This document shows, one piece after another, positions 44,999 through 56,100 of a stretch of 64,000 nucleotides of DNA. A program made the position numbers and the translations under genes. Under the pieces are notes generated by a model that ran no database searches, had not been told where the DNA came from, and saw only the letters and a list, made by a program, of their open reading frames with translations. The first letter of the stretch is position 1. The number at the start of each line of letters is the position of its first letter. Source of the DNA: CAZIKF01 sp964539825 (GTDB taxonomy: Bacteria; Muiribacteriota; UBA6191); contig CAZIKF010000005.1 of assembly GCA_964539825.1 (NCBI GenBank), positions 62,001 through 126,000 on the forward strand. The letters are read 5' to 3'.

Positions 44999-45601
44999 AT
45001 GGCAGAAGAGACTGAGGAAAAAAACCAGAAAAACAGTGACGAAAAACCAGTAGACTTACTAGTTCGCACCCTCAAGACACGCAGAGTCTTGCTTAGTGAA
45101 GACGTTAACTCAAAATCAGCACGTAAAATCATTGATCAACTCTTCTTATTGGAGCAGGACGATCCGGATTCTCCCATCTATTTCTTTATCAACTCTCCCG
45201 GAGGAGAAGTTACTTCCGGCATGGCTATTTACGATGTGATGGAGTTTCTCAAGCCTAAAATTTATACGATCGGCTGCGGTCTCGTAGCATCTATTGCCGC
45301 AATAATTCATCTACAGCCTGAAAAGGATGCCCGTCTCTCCCTGCCTAACGCAGAGTTTCTTCTTCATCAGCCCCTTGGGGGGATGCAGGGCTCAGCATCA
45401 GATCTGGAGATCCACGCCAACCATATTTTAAGAACCAGAACTCAACTCAATGACCTGATTTCTAATAAGAGTGGGCAATCTCTGGATGAGGTAGAAAAGA
45501 GCACGAAGCGGGACTTCTGGATGACTGCAAGACAAGCTCTGGAATGGGGCCTGGTGGGTAATATTATTGCCCGTGCCGAAGATCTTCCTGGGAAAGAATA
45601 G
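44999..45601 (+). CDS. clpP: ClpP-family serine protease
   Basis: 200 residues of the ClpP fold with a complete triad: S98 in GLVASIAAII, H123 in LLHQPLGG and D172 in KRDFWMTA. The surroundings of the serine (SIAA in place of the usual SMGA) are divergent, as in second ClpP paralogues. The oxyanion text FINSPGGEVTSGMAIYD is intact. It forms a barrel that degrades unfolded or tagged proteins with a ClpX/ClpA-type unfoldase; none is adjacent. AGGAG precedes the ATG. Its stop abuts the stop of the convergent lipoprotein gene with no gap. Confidence 0.9.
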   Translation: MAEETEEKNQKNSDEKPVDLLVRTLKTRRVLLSEDVNSKSARKIIDQLFLLEQDDPDSPIYFFINSPGGEVTSGMAIYDVMEFLKPKIYTIGCGLVASIAAIIHLQPEKDARLSLPNAEFLLHQPLGGMQGSASDLEIHANHILRTRTQLNDLISNKSGQSLDEVEKSTKRDFWMTARQALEWGLVGNIIARAEDLPGKE

Positions 45602-46795
45602 TCAGATTCCCTTCAGGGCTTCTTCCTTGACCCTGATTTGCTCTTTCAACTCTTCATATCTTTTCAGGGCCTGCTTTTGACCTCGCTCCACTTTTACCCG
45701 AATATCTGGAGGAAATTGTTCTTTGTTGAGAATCTCTGCAGAGAGCTCTTTAAAGTCCTTTAACACGGTTAACTTTTCCCGATCACCATCTGCCCTCTCC
45801 AGCCGGTCTTTCAGCTTCATCCCCATTTTCATGACTTCACGTGCCTTTTGAATCTGGGTCTCCGTGAGATCTTTAGAGTACTTCTGCAAAAATTCATCAA
45901 GCATATCTTCGTTCAAGTCCAGCGCAGCAAGTTTATCAAGATCCGTAGAAGGCCCCTTGGGAGCTAATTCCTGAAGGATCTCCTGAAATTGAAGAGCGAA
46001 GAATATTTGAAACTGCGTATCCGCCAAAGAGAGAGCCTTTGCAAGATCTCTACGGGAATCGGAAAACCAACCCATCCATCTATGCAAAAATCCCGATTGG
46101 TAATACAGCCAAAAGGACTTTTCTTCACGAAGCTTTTCCCTGCAGTATTCAATTGCAATTACCACATAATAGGTTAGCTTTTTCGGGGGAGTGTCTCCAC
46201 TGGGCGCAAGACTGCCAAAGATTTCCTGATTCATCTCAGGATAAAGTTTGAGCATTGGAAAGAGGACCTCGATGATCATCTCCTTCTTAGTCTGGGTGTG
46301 AAGTTTCCGTGCCAGGGTCAGTGAAATCTCCTTTCCGCGCTCAAAGAAAGGCTGAATTTCAGGTAAATAACTAGATGCCTGACCTGGATCTGCCGCGATA
46401 ATGTAGGCAAATTCGTCCATAGACTCACCATATCTCTGAGACTCAAAAAAAATTTTACCGCTCCAAAAATGGTACTGCAGAGGTTCCGTGTCATCCTCCA
46501 ACAACAATGTAACCACTTCTTCAGCCTCATCCCATTTTCTATCCTCAATCAGCGAAGGCACCAATTCTTTAAGCTCCTCAATCTCCATTAATTCATACTC
46601 AGCCCCATCTTCTTCAACAGTAAGATCAGGCTCAGACTCCTTCGGTATGGAAGCAAGCTGCTGATTGGATTCAGGTTTATTGGATGCTTTCGGTTCTTGA
46701 TCACTCCCTGAACAACCCTGGCACATAACTAGAATTATTAGGGGAAAGGTAAAAAAAAATTTAAGTCTTGGAGCAAAAGAAGGATCGGGACCCAT
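45602..46795 (-). CDS. TPR lipoprotein
   Basis: 397 residues. The hydrophobic signal ends in a lipobox-like VMCQGC (lipidated cysteine at the second C), followed by a Ser/Glu-rich linker and TPR-like helices from about residue 75 (EDRKWDEAEEVVTLLLEDD, YHFWSGKIFFESQRYGESMD). The C-terminal third is charged helix (KDRLERADGDREKLTVLKDF). Probably an envelope scaffold or assembly factor. It abuts the stop of the upstream small membrane protein and is divergent from the giant TPR gene. Confidence 0.7.
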   Translation of the reverse strand: MGPDPSFAPRLKFFFTFPLIILVMCQGCSGSDQEPKASNKPESNQQLASIPKESEPDLTVEEDGAEYELMEIEELKELVPSLIEDRKWDEAEEVVTLLLEDDTEPLQYHFWSGKIFFESQRYGESMDEFAYIIAADPGQASSYLPEIQPFFERGKEISLTLARKLHTQTKKEMIIEVLFPMLKLYPEMNQEIFGSLAPSGDTPPKKLTYYVVIAIEYCREKLREEKSFWLYYQSGFLHRWMGWFSDSRRDLAKALSLADTQFQIFFALQFQEILQELAPKGPSTDLDKLAALDLNEDMLDEFLQKYSKDLTETQIQKAREVMKMGMKLKDRLERADGDREKLTVLKDFKELSAEILNKEQFPPDIRVKVERGQKQALKRYEELKEQIRVKEEALKGI

Positions 46796-47026
46796 CTAAA
46801 AAACCACCGATCGCGATAAGCCCATAAACATCACATATGCGATCCGCAACAGGATCACTCCCAGAATGAAAGCCAAAAGAATTAAGAACTGACCAAATTC
46901 CCTGCGACCCAGCAGCCTTTCAGCTTCTTCTGAATCCTGCCGAGAAATCTTATAGAAGCTATAAATGCTTCCAAGCACCATAACAACACCTAAGAGAAGA
47001 TAGATATATTTAAAAGGAGCAATCAT
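46796..47026 (-). CDS. Small two-helix membrane protein
   Basis: 76 residues from the ATG at 47024-47026 (the longer frame upstream would run into the giant TPR gene's promoter and is not membrane-like). Hydrophobic segments at about residues 6-23 and 47-70 flank a charged loop (SRQDSEEAERLLGRREFGQF). No known family. It lies directly ahead of the TPR lipoprotein gene, so it is probably the first gene of that two-gene unit. Confidence 0.6.
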   Translation of the reverse strand: MIAPFKYIYLLLGVVMVLGSIYSFYKISRQDSEEAERLLGRREFGQFLILLAFILGVILLRIAYVMFMGLSRSVVF

Positions 47027-47135
47027 AGCGGAAAAGTATAGTGGAATTCCCTGTTTGCCACAAACAACAGACCAAATTCTTACCGATAAATCCCTGATTT
47101 CATCGGAGAGTTCGGCAAAAGCCTTACAATTTCCT

Positions 47136-47164
47136 TTGAACCAAGGCTTTTTTTGTGATACATT
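47136..47164 (+). promoter_or_regulatory. Promoter for the giant TPR gene
   Basis: TTGAAC (47136-47141), a 17-bp spacer, then TACATT (47159-47164) with an extended TGA just ahead of it. It ends 33 bp before the ATG and lies in the gap between the divergent genes. Confidence 0.5.
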
Positions 47165-47197
47165 CCATGAGATTAGGTCCAAAAAAGGCTCCGTTTC

Positions 47198-50100
47198 ATG
47201 AACGACGACGTTCTGAGGGAGATTCGTGAACATTTAGCACGAATCGAGCAACTCTCTGCCCACTATATCGATAGGGTACAACAGAATATTAGCGAGCAGG
47301 AAACACGCCAGCTCGAAGATGCGCTTACCCAACTCCCTAAGCAAGAGCGCTTGGAAAGGGCTGACCTATATTTTAATAGGGCAGAGCAACTCTTTTACCA
47401 GGGAGATCTTCACAAAGCTAAGGCAGAATTTCGCAAAGTAGTTCTTGCCGACCCAGATCACAAGCAAGCAATTCTTAACCTTGCGAACCTCTCCAGCCTG
47501 GCCAGAGAATTTGATGAAGCGATCCTCGGGTTGAAGCACTGCCTGAAAATAGACCCCGAGTATGGTTTTGCCCAGCAGTGGATCCTACTCCAGTACCGCT
47601 TCATGTATGCGAATCATGCTTCTGGCATGGAAATGCTTCAAAGAGTACTCACAAGACTGGAACAACGCTTTTCTGAAGATTCTAACGGCCCCTGTGACGG
47701 CTACGCACTTGCCATGGGCTATCTCCTCTTCGATACCGGTGAAGCCATTGAAAGCCGAATCTCTAGAGCCAAAAAGATCATACTCAAGGAAATAGAGGAT
47801 AAACCTTCCAATCCATTTCTTAGATGGGCGCTTAAGTACGCTTGCCTTCATCCAGCCGCCGGCGTACCGTCCAAAAAAGATTTAAAAAATGCTATCGAAG
47901 CCTGCGAGATAGCAGTTGAAGCGGGCTCCTTTCTGGATCAGGCCTATTTTGAACTAGCCGAATCCCTGGAGATACAGGCAGGCTTCCATGCACCCAAAAA
48001 ATCCATTTCCCAGGCTCAAGAATTTTATGAAAAGTCCTTGGAGGTTAACTCCTCCCACATAGACTCATTGATTCGCCTGGCCACGATTCAAGAAGGCCAG
48101 TTTCAATACTATGATGCCCTGAACTACCTTCAAAGGGCAGTGGAACATGATCCATTTCATACCTACGCCCTCTCGAAACTTGGGCGACTCTATCGGCAGA
48201 CCCGTTTTTACGATAAAGCCCTTAGTGTACTTAACCGGTTCTTGGAGATAGCAGGAACCTTCGGCTGCAACCCTTACCTCAATATTTTGTCTTCCGCGGA
48301 GGAGGGATATCTAGATCTACTGGATATCCGCCAGGAACTTGCTCTCACTTTTGAGGCCTCCCACAAAATTGAGGATGCCCTTTCTCAATACAAAATCATC
48401 CTCAAGGAAAAACCGGACATAATCCAGGCCGGCGAAAAATATATAGACCTCTATTTTTGGAAATACAGAAATGCCGAGAACGCAGAACATGAGTTTGAAG
48501 GACTGATTAAACACTATAAGGAAGTGTGCTTCTTTGACCCTGGAAATGCGGTATTGTCCTACCTTTTGGGCTATGCTTACTATCGTTTCCATGAGGCTTT
48601 TTCCTATAAAGAAGAAGTTCTCACCAGGGCAATCCAACAGTTTGAAAAAGCTACTCGCACCGATGCGACCCTCAAAGAGGCATACTTTTCCCTCAAAGAA
48701 CTCTACCTCGAAACAACTTTCCGCCAACAACATTCTGACGCATTGGATAAAGCTTTTAAATGTACTCAAGGAATTTTGGAACGTCTTCCTGATAATGCGC
48801 TTTGCTACTACCATCATGGGGAAGTTCTTGAAGCAAAAGATGAACTTGAAGCTGCCAGCAACCACTTCCACAAAGCCATTGAAATTGACCCAGATCTTAC
48901 TTCTGCTTATTCCAGATTATCCAGAATCCATCACCGACAGGGGGATTATGACAAGGCTATAGAAATCTGCAACGAAATCTTGAGACGGCTTCCGAATGAT
49001 GCCTGGGCTCATCATGAACTTGGACAGGTGTTTTATCTAAAGGGAGAGTACAAAAAGGCGTTGAATGAACTAACACACGCCATAGAGTTGGACTCAGGTT
49101 TCGTAAAAAGCTATTCCCTCATGGGGCAAATTTTTTATGAGCAAAGCAATTATGATAAAGCGCTTCCCCAGTATTTGAAGATTCTGGATCATGACCAAAG
49201 ACATCAGCTAGCCCTTTTACGGTGCGGACATCTCTATAACCTACTGGAGCAGTATTCTGATTCGAGAACTTACCTGGATCGCCTTCTCAAAATAGATCCT
49301 GACGATTCAAGAGGAATTCTTGAGTATGGGCATACCTTTTTTCATGAGGAAAAGCTAGATGAAGCTATCAGTAAATACCGACGGGTTCTGGCTCTTGATC
49401 CAAAAAATTTATTAGCTCGCTACAACCTCTCAAGAATTTTTTCAAAGCAGGAGAAACTTGAGGACCAGGAAAATGAGCTAAGAGACCTCATTCAGCTTTC
49501 CCCCCAACACCTTAAGGGATTGCTCGACCTTGGTGATTTATATGTACTCAGAGATCGCGTTTATGAGGCTGAAGAGCTTTATTCCAAAGCTCGGGAGCAT
49601 TTCCCCGATTCTCTTGATGTATTGTTTCGTCTGGCTCGCGTTTATGACTCACAGGCTATGCTTGAGAAGATGAATGACATCCTCTACCAGATTCTGGAGC
49701 TTGACCCCCAGAACTACCAGGCCACCTACCTTCTGGCTCGCGGCTATGAACAGAGAAAGTTTTTTGAGAAGGCTTATCAGCATTATCAAAATGCTCATAA
49801 GATGAATCCCAAGGACATCGAAATTTTATTCTCCCTTGGAAATCTTGATTTTCAGCAAAACCAACTCCAGCAAGCGGAAGAATACTTTAAGAAAGTTCTC
49901 AAAGGGGACTTTCATCATGTCCCCAGTTTGAAGCGGCTTGGTCAGACCAAGTACCAGACCCATGAATACAAGGATTCCATTACCTTTTTCAAGAGAGCCA
50001 GCGAGAAAGATCCCAACGACTTTGAAACTCACTATCTCATGGGCCGATGCTATTTCGAACTCGGGCTGCTAGATAAAGCCAAAGACACCTTTTACACCGC

Positions 50101-53100
50101 TCTGGACTTAGCGCCAAATCACTTGGAATCCAATCGTGCCCTGGGACAGCTTTTCCTCAAAGAAACAAACTTTGAAGCCGCCAGTGACTATTTAGAAAAG
50201 GCCAGTCAACTCAGTCCGGATGATACCGTTTTACATATTACCCTTGGTAATTGCTTCAATGAATTGGATCAGTTAAACGATGCCATTGAGCAGTACAACA
50301 TTGCCCTTCAACTGGAACCTCAGAACGCTCAGATTTTTTACGCACTCGGACTGACCCACAAAAAGGAAGGAAATCTAGACGCCTCCATTCAGAAGCTCCG
50401 TCGAAGTATTGAACTTGATCCGTCTGTACCTGAGGTGTATTTCGAACTTGGAAAAATCTTCATAAACAAAGGCAGACTTGATCTGGCTATAGATAATTTT
50501 CAGACCGCCGTAGCTTATCAACCTGGGAATTGTATTTTTCGCTATCATCTTGGCCGTGCATATGTCAGCCAGGGCTCAATGGCTGACGCTGTTGACGAAT
50601 TCAAGGAAGCGATTATTCTCGATCCCACTCATGTGGATTCCATCATGGAGCTTGGTCACTATTACACAACGATAGATCTTTACGACCAGGCTATCGAGCG
50701 CTATAAGCGGGCCACTGAACTAAGTCCAAGCCACCCCGAAGCGAATCTTCAACTTGGGAAATTATATTTGAAAACTGGCCAATACGCTGACGCAAACCGT
50801 CAATTCAAGATTTGCCTCCCCCTTCTCCCTGAATCCGGTGAACTCCTTTTCCAGTTGGGATTAACCTTTTTCAAAACAAATCAGCTTGAGTCTGCTTTAG
50901 ATTATTTTAGGAAATCTACTACTCTTGATAGCGACCTACCTGAAGCTCAGTACTATAGCGCCCGGGTTTATGCGTTGAAGGACCAAATTCCGGTTGCGAT
51001 CCAAAGCATGAAAGAAGCATTAACTCTCGATGAAGATAATCCTGAATTCCACCGTTTTCTCGCTGAGTGCTTTGAGCGGCACAATGATACCAACGAGTCC
51101 ATCGAACACTATGAAAAGGCCCTCAATCTAAATCCCAACTTATTGGACATAATTTATCGACTTGGTAATAAGTACAAGCTGGTCAATAATCACGTTGCGA
51201 TCATTCGTCTATACGAGAAGGCGATTAAACAAACCCCGACTAATGCGCTGTACTACTTTGAACTTGGTGAGGCATATCGTAGAGAAAACAGGCTGGACAA
51301 GGCCATAAAATCCTACGAGAGAGCCCTCAGACTCAACTCGGAATTCATTGAAGCCATCTACTCCCTGGGGGGAATTTTTGAGACACGCGACCAGTTTACC
51401 CGTTTAATCTCCCTATATGAAGAAGCGATCAAATCCTACCCAACCAACGTTCGAGCACATTTTGAACTGGGTAAATCTTATGCTCGCAAAGAACAGTACA
51501 AAAAGGCCATTAAGACCTTTCGCAAAGTGATTCAACTTGATTCTCAGCACAAGCAAGTCTTCGTGGAACTTGGAGACATTTTGATGTCCACTGAGAACCT
51601 TGACCAAGCTCAAAAGGCCTTTGAGAGAGCCTGTGAGTTAACTCCGGAATCTGCTGAGGCACATTATAAACTGGCACGGGTTTATGAGGCTAAAGGATAT
51701 TCTGAGGATTCTACAAAAGAGTACAATCTTGCCAAGGACCTACAAGGATCTAATGCGGAGATTTATTTCAAACTTGGTATGAGTGCATTTCAAAAGGCAA
51801 GCTATCATCAAGCGCTTGCTGAGTTCGAAAAAGCCCTGGAAATAGACCCCAATGATCCACAGGTTTATTACCAGATTGGACTTTCTCAATTGTATATAGG
51901 AGCGTTTCCCCAGGCTATTGATCATTTTCAGAAGGCTGAAAGTCTAAAGCCGGACTCGGAAGAATATTCATACTACCTGGCCAGAGCTCATTTTAAGAAC
52001 CGGGAATATGCCACGACACTAAAGATCCTAAAGAAGCTAAGTGACAGCCCTCGCTGGACCCGCGAAAGTTCTATTCTCGTAGGAGACACCTACGTGGAAA
52101 TCGGGGAGCATCAAAATGCTATTGAAGCATTTCAGAATGCACTAAATCTTGATGAAAATGACCTGGAGGTTCTGGAAAAACTCTCCTCCGTCTTCCAGGT
52201 ACAGGAGCGCTGGGAAGATGCGTTGGAGGCTTACCGAAGACTCCTTAAGCGCCAACCCGAGAATACTGAACTCTACGTTCTCGTAGGTGACCTGGCAACA
52301 AAGATCTTTAGCTATGATACCGCTATCGAACATTATCAAGCCGCCCATCGGAGAGAATCCGACAACCTTGCCTATGCCATGAAGCTGGCAGATGTCTATT
52401 TTCGCGTAGAACATTTTGAACAATGCAAGAACATTTATGAGGAACTGGTACAGAGCTATCCCCATAATGTCGAAGTTCGAATCCGCCTGGGTGAATCCTA
52501 TAAGGCTCTGGAACTGGAATTTGAGGCCATTACTCAATTTAGAGAAGCCTACAAAATCTCCCCGAATAATCTCGAAGTTCTCCTGGTTCTTGGTACTGAT
52601 TACTACAAAAAGGGAATCATTGATAAAGCCCTCGATCATTTCGAGAGTATTTTGCAGCAAGTACCACAGCATGTGGAAACCCTGCGTAAAGTAGGAACTA
52701 TCTACCAGGAAAAAAATCTTTACGACCAGGCTATCGGATATTTCTCGCGAGTGCTGGAAGTAGAGGGGACCGACCGAGAAGCCCTCGAACGCCTCCAGGA
52801 TATTTATGGAAGATTGGAGAATCACACCGACCAAATCTCCATGCTGCTTCGCCTGGAACAGCTTGAATCTGGTAGTGAAAATTATCTCCTGGCAATAGCG
52901 GATTGCTATTTCAAATTGATGAATTATGGCAGAACAGAAGAGTACGCCCTAAAGGTCCTTGACCTAAAGGAGTCCCAGCAGACCGCTCTCAACTTACTTT
53001 GTCTTGTGTATATGAAGCAGGAAAACTACCGGTCTGCCATCCTTTACCTGGAAAGAAATCTCAAGCAGAATCCTGAGCGAATTGATCTCTACCTGGATCT

Positions 53101-56100
53101 TTTTAAGGCAAACTTTGAAAGAAACGAAAAGGAAAAGGCCGGAAAATATATTGTCCAAGCACTCTCTATGGAAGCAGAAAATTTAGAAGTGCTCCAGACC
53201 GCCCTCTATTATTACCGCGAAATCGGAAATCTCTCCAAACAAACTGAAATCTGCGATCGGTTACTCTCCCTCAAGCCGGATGATTATGCATTTAAGAGGC
53301 AGATGGGCAAGCTGCTCATGGAACAAAAGATGTATAAGGAGGCTAGCGATCTTATCAGGGATTTACTTAGCCACACTCCCAATGATCCTGAGTTACTGGT
53401 CTCCCAGGCCAAAATCTATACTCTTCAAGGCCTTCCCTCAAAGGCTGTAATTCAGTTACAACAGGTTCTTTCCTCCGACCCCAACAATTCGATGGCGCAC
53501 TTTGAGCTTGGCAGAACCTTCCATGCTCAAAAAGAGTGGAATAAAGCTGTCGTGGAGTTTAAAAAGGCAGTAAATCTAGGTATCGATGATCCAGCGGCAT
53601 TTGTGGAGTTGGGAGAAATTTACGCCGCCAAAGGCTTCTTTGAATACGCACTTGAAGTCTATCAAAAGGCTGCCGTACTTGATAAAGACAATATTCGCAA
53701 TCATATGGAGATTGCTGAAATTTATTTCAAGCTAAATATGCCTGAGAAAGCTCTTTATGAGTATGAGTCTCTGCTTGAAAAACAGCCCTCAAACATCCAT
53801 TTGAATCTGCGTCTTGCCCAGGTCTACCAGGCTAACCAAATGTTCAAAGAATCCATTGGATTACTTGAACATCTCTTTGAGGAAAACCAGGAGAATACAG
53901 AAATTCTCTATGAACTGGGAAAAACTCATCTCTATATGAATGAGAAAGAACAGGCACGGGAATATTTTGAGAGAACCATAGAGCTGGAACCTTCACATAT
54001 GCGCTCCCAGGTTGAGCTCTCAGTGCTAGACTCCAAAAAAGATCCTCAGGCCGCAATTCAAACACTCAAGAAGATGATCCAGCAGTCTCCAGCCGAAGAC
54101 TCTTTCGTTTATCTCTCACGAGTTTATATTGAAAATAATATGATTGATCAGGCTGTCGCTGATTTTAAGGTTCTCACAAAGACTCATCCAGATAGCGCTC
54201 CCACATTTTCTGAGCTAGGTAAGCTTTACACCATCCTATCCAAAGCATTCAACAACGATGAGAAGATGCGTCAGAGCGGGCTGGACGCTTTGAATAAAGC
54301 CGTCTCCCTGGATGAGAATTACTCCCTGGCATATTTTTATCTTGGTGAGAGCTATTACCTTGCCGACAACCTGGATGCTTCCCTGGTCCATTTGAAAAAG
54401 GCTTATCAACTGGATCCGCAAAATTTAGAGATTAAAGAATTTCTTAATTCAGTTGAGAATCAAAAGATCGATATTGAAATCCGCTCCAAGCTCGAAGAAG
54501 CCAAGACATACCTGGGAAGAGGAATGGATCAGAATGCTATCATCGAGTATGAGGCTATTTTGGAACTCTCCCCATTTCATGACGAGGCAAATTTTGATCT
54601 GGCATCCATCTACCTAAAGCAAGAGAACCTTGAACTTGCCCGCAAACATCTCCAGAATTCGGTAGAAAAGAGCCCGGACTACTTGCAGGCTTACTATGAA
54701 TTAGCCCGAGTTCATAGAATGGAATCTAATCTCAATCAGGCTGAACTGGAACTTAACAAGGTATTAATTCGAAGGCCTGATGACTTTGAAGCCAATCTCT
54801 TGATGGGAGTCATTTTGAGTGAAGCTGGAGAAATTTCCGAGTCCGCCATTTACCTTCAAAAATCTATTGAAATTAATCCCTCCTCGGCTAAGCCCTATTT
54901 CGAAATGGGCAAGATGTTCTTAACCATCGGAGAAATTGATCAAACCAAGTATTTTTACGAGAAATGCTACAAGATGGATTCCAGCATCCAGGAAGTAAGT
55001 GATTTCTTTGTCCAGCTTGATCAAAAGGAAACTCAAGCCAGGCTAGATCGCTTACTCACCCACGCAAAAGAGGCTGAGGAACGTGGTGATTCTTTAGGTG
55101 CCAAAACTTTTTACGAAGATATACTTGGTATCCAGCCCAGCCAGTTTTACGCAAGATATCGGTCCGGGGAAATCAATGAGGAACTGGGTAAACTTGGAGA
55201 AGCGGCATTCGACTATCAACAGGCTTATGTTCAGTATGAAGATCAGAAAGCTAAGTTCCCGGCTTTACCGGTGAAACTTGGAAGAGTCCTTGCCAATCTT
55301 CACCGACCCGCGGAAGCAATTCCAGTCCTGCGTCATGCCTTGGAGATTGAACCTGGCAATGAAGACCTCCACTTTACCTTGATAGAGCAATATAAGGATC
55401 ATTTCTCGCAAACTGGGGAGGGGGAGTTTGATGGAGTTGCTGCTGACATGGTGATTTCTGAATACCAGAAAAAGGCTAAAGATAATCCCAATTCCCATGT
55501 TGGCTGGATTTCTCTCGGATTCTGTTACAGGGTCAATTTGACAGGTGCCGCCGAATTGGAACCAGTCCATGAAGCGGGAATTGAAGCCTACCAAAAAGCC
55601 CATTCACTTGAGCCTCAAAATGAACACGCCCTTTATCAGCTAGGACTTCTGCATCATTTTACTGGAAAAATCGCGCGGGCTAAGGAGTTTCTGAAAACAC
55701 TGATCGACCTCAACCACAAGTACCTCAAGGCTTACGAGCGCCTGGCACGTATTTACTCGGATAGTAAGGAATTTCAAGAAGGTATTGATTGCCTGCGCAA
55801 GCTGATCCGTCTTGATCCAGATAATGGGGAACATCGAATCGCCTTGTGTGATTTCCTTAAAGAGGTTGCAGAGGCTGATCCTGAAAAGGAAAAGCTATTT
55901 GCCCAGTATAAGCGCGAATATACTCATGCCGTTGAGGAAAACCCCGATAACTTCATGGCCCACTTTGATCATGGGTATGCCTTGCTCACACTCAACTCCA
56001 GCCTATCCCTTGGTGAACATGAGTCCAGCATGGCTATCAGTGAATTCAAAAATGCGATCTCAAAAGAACCAGGAAATCCCTGGGGCTACTGGGGACTCAA

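Noticed and set aside
48317..52834. Long antisense frames (184 and 230 codons) within the giant TPR gene
   Set aside because: Codon bias of the TPR repeats keeps the opposite strand open; no start sites or homologous features are visible.
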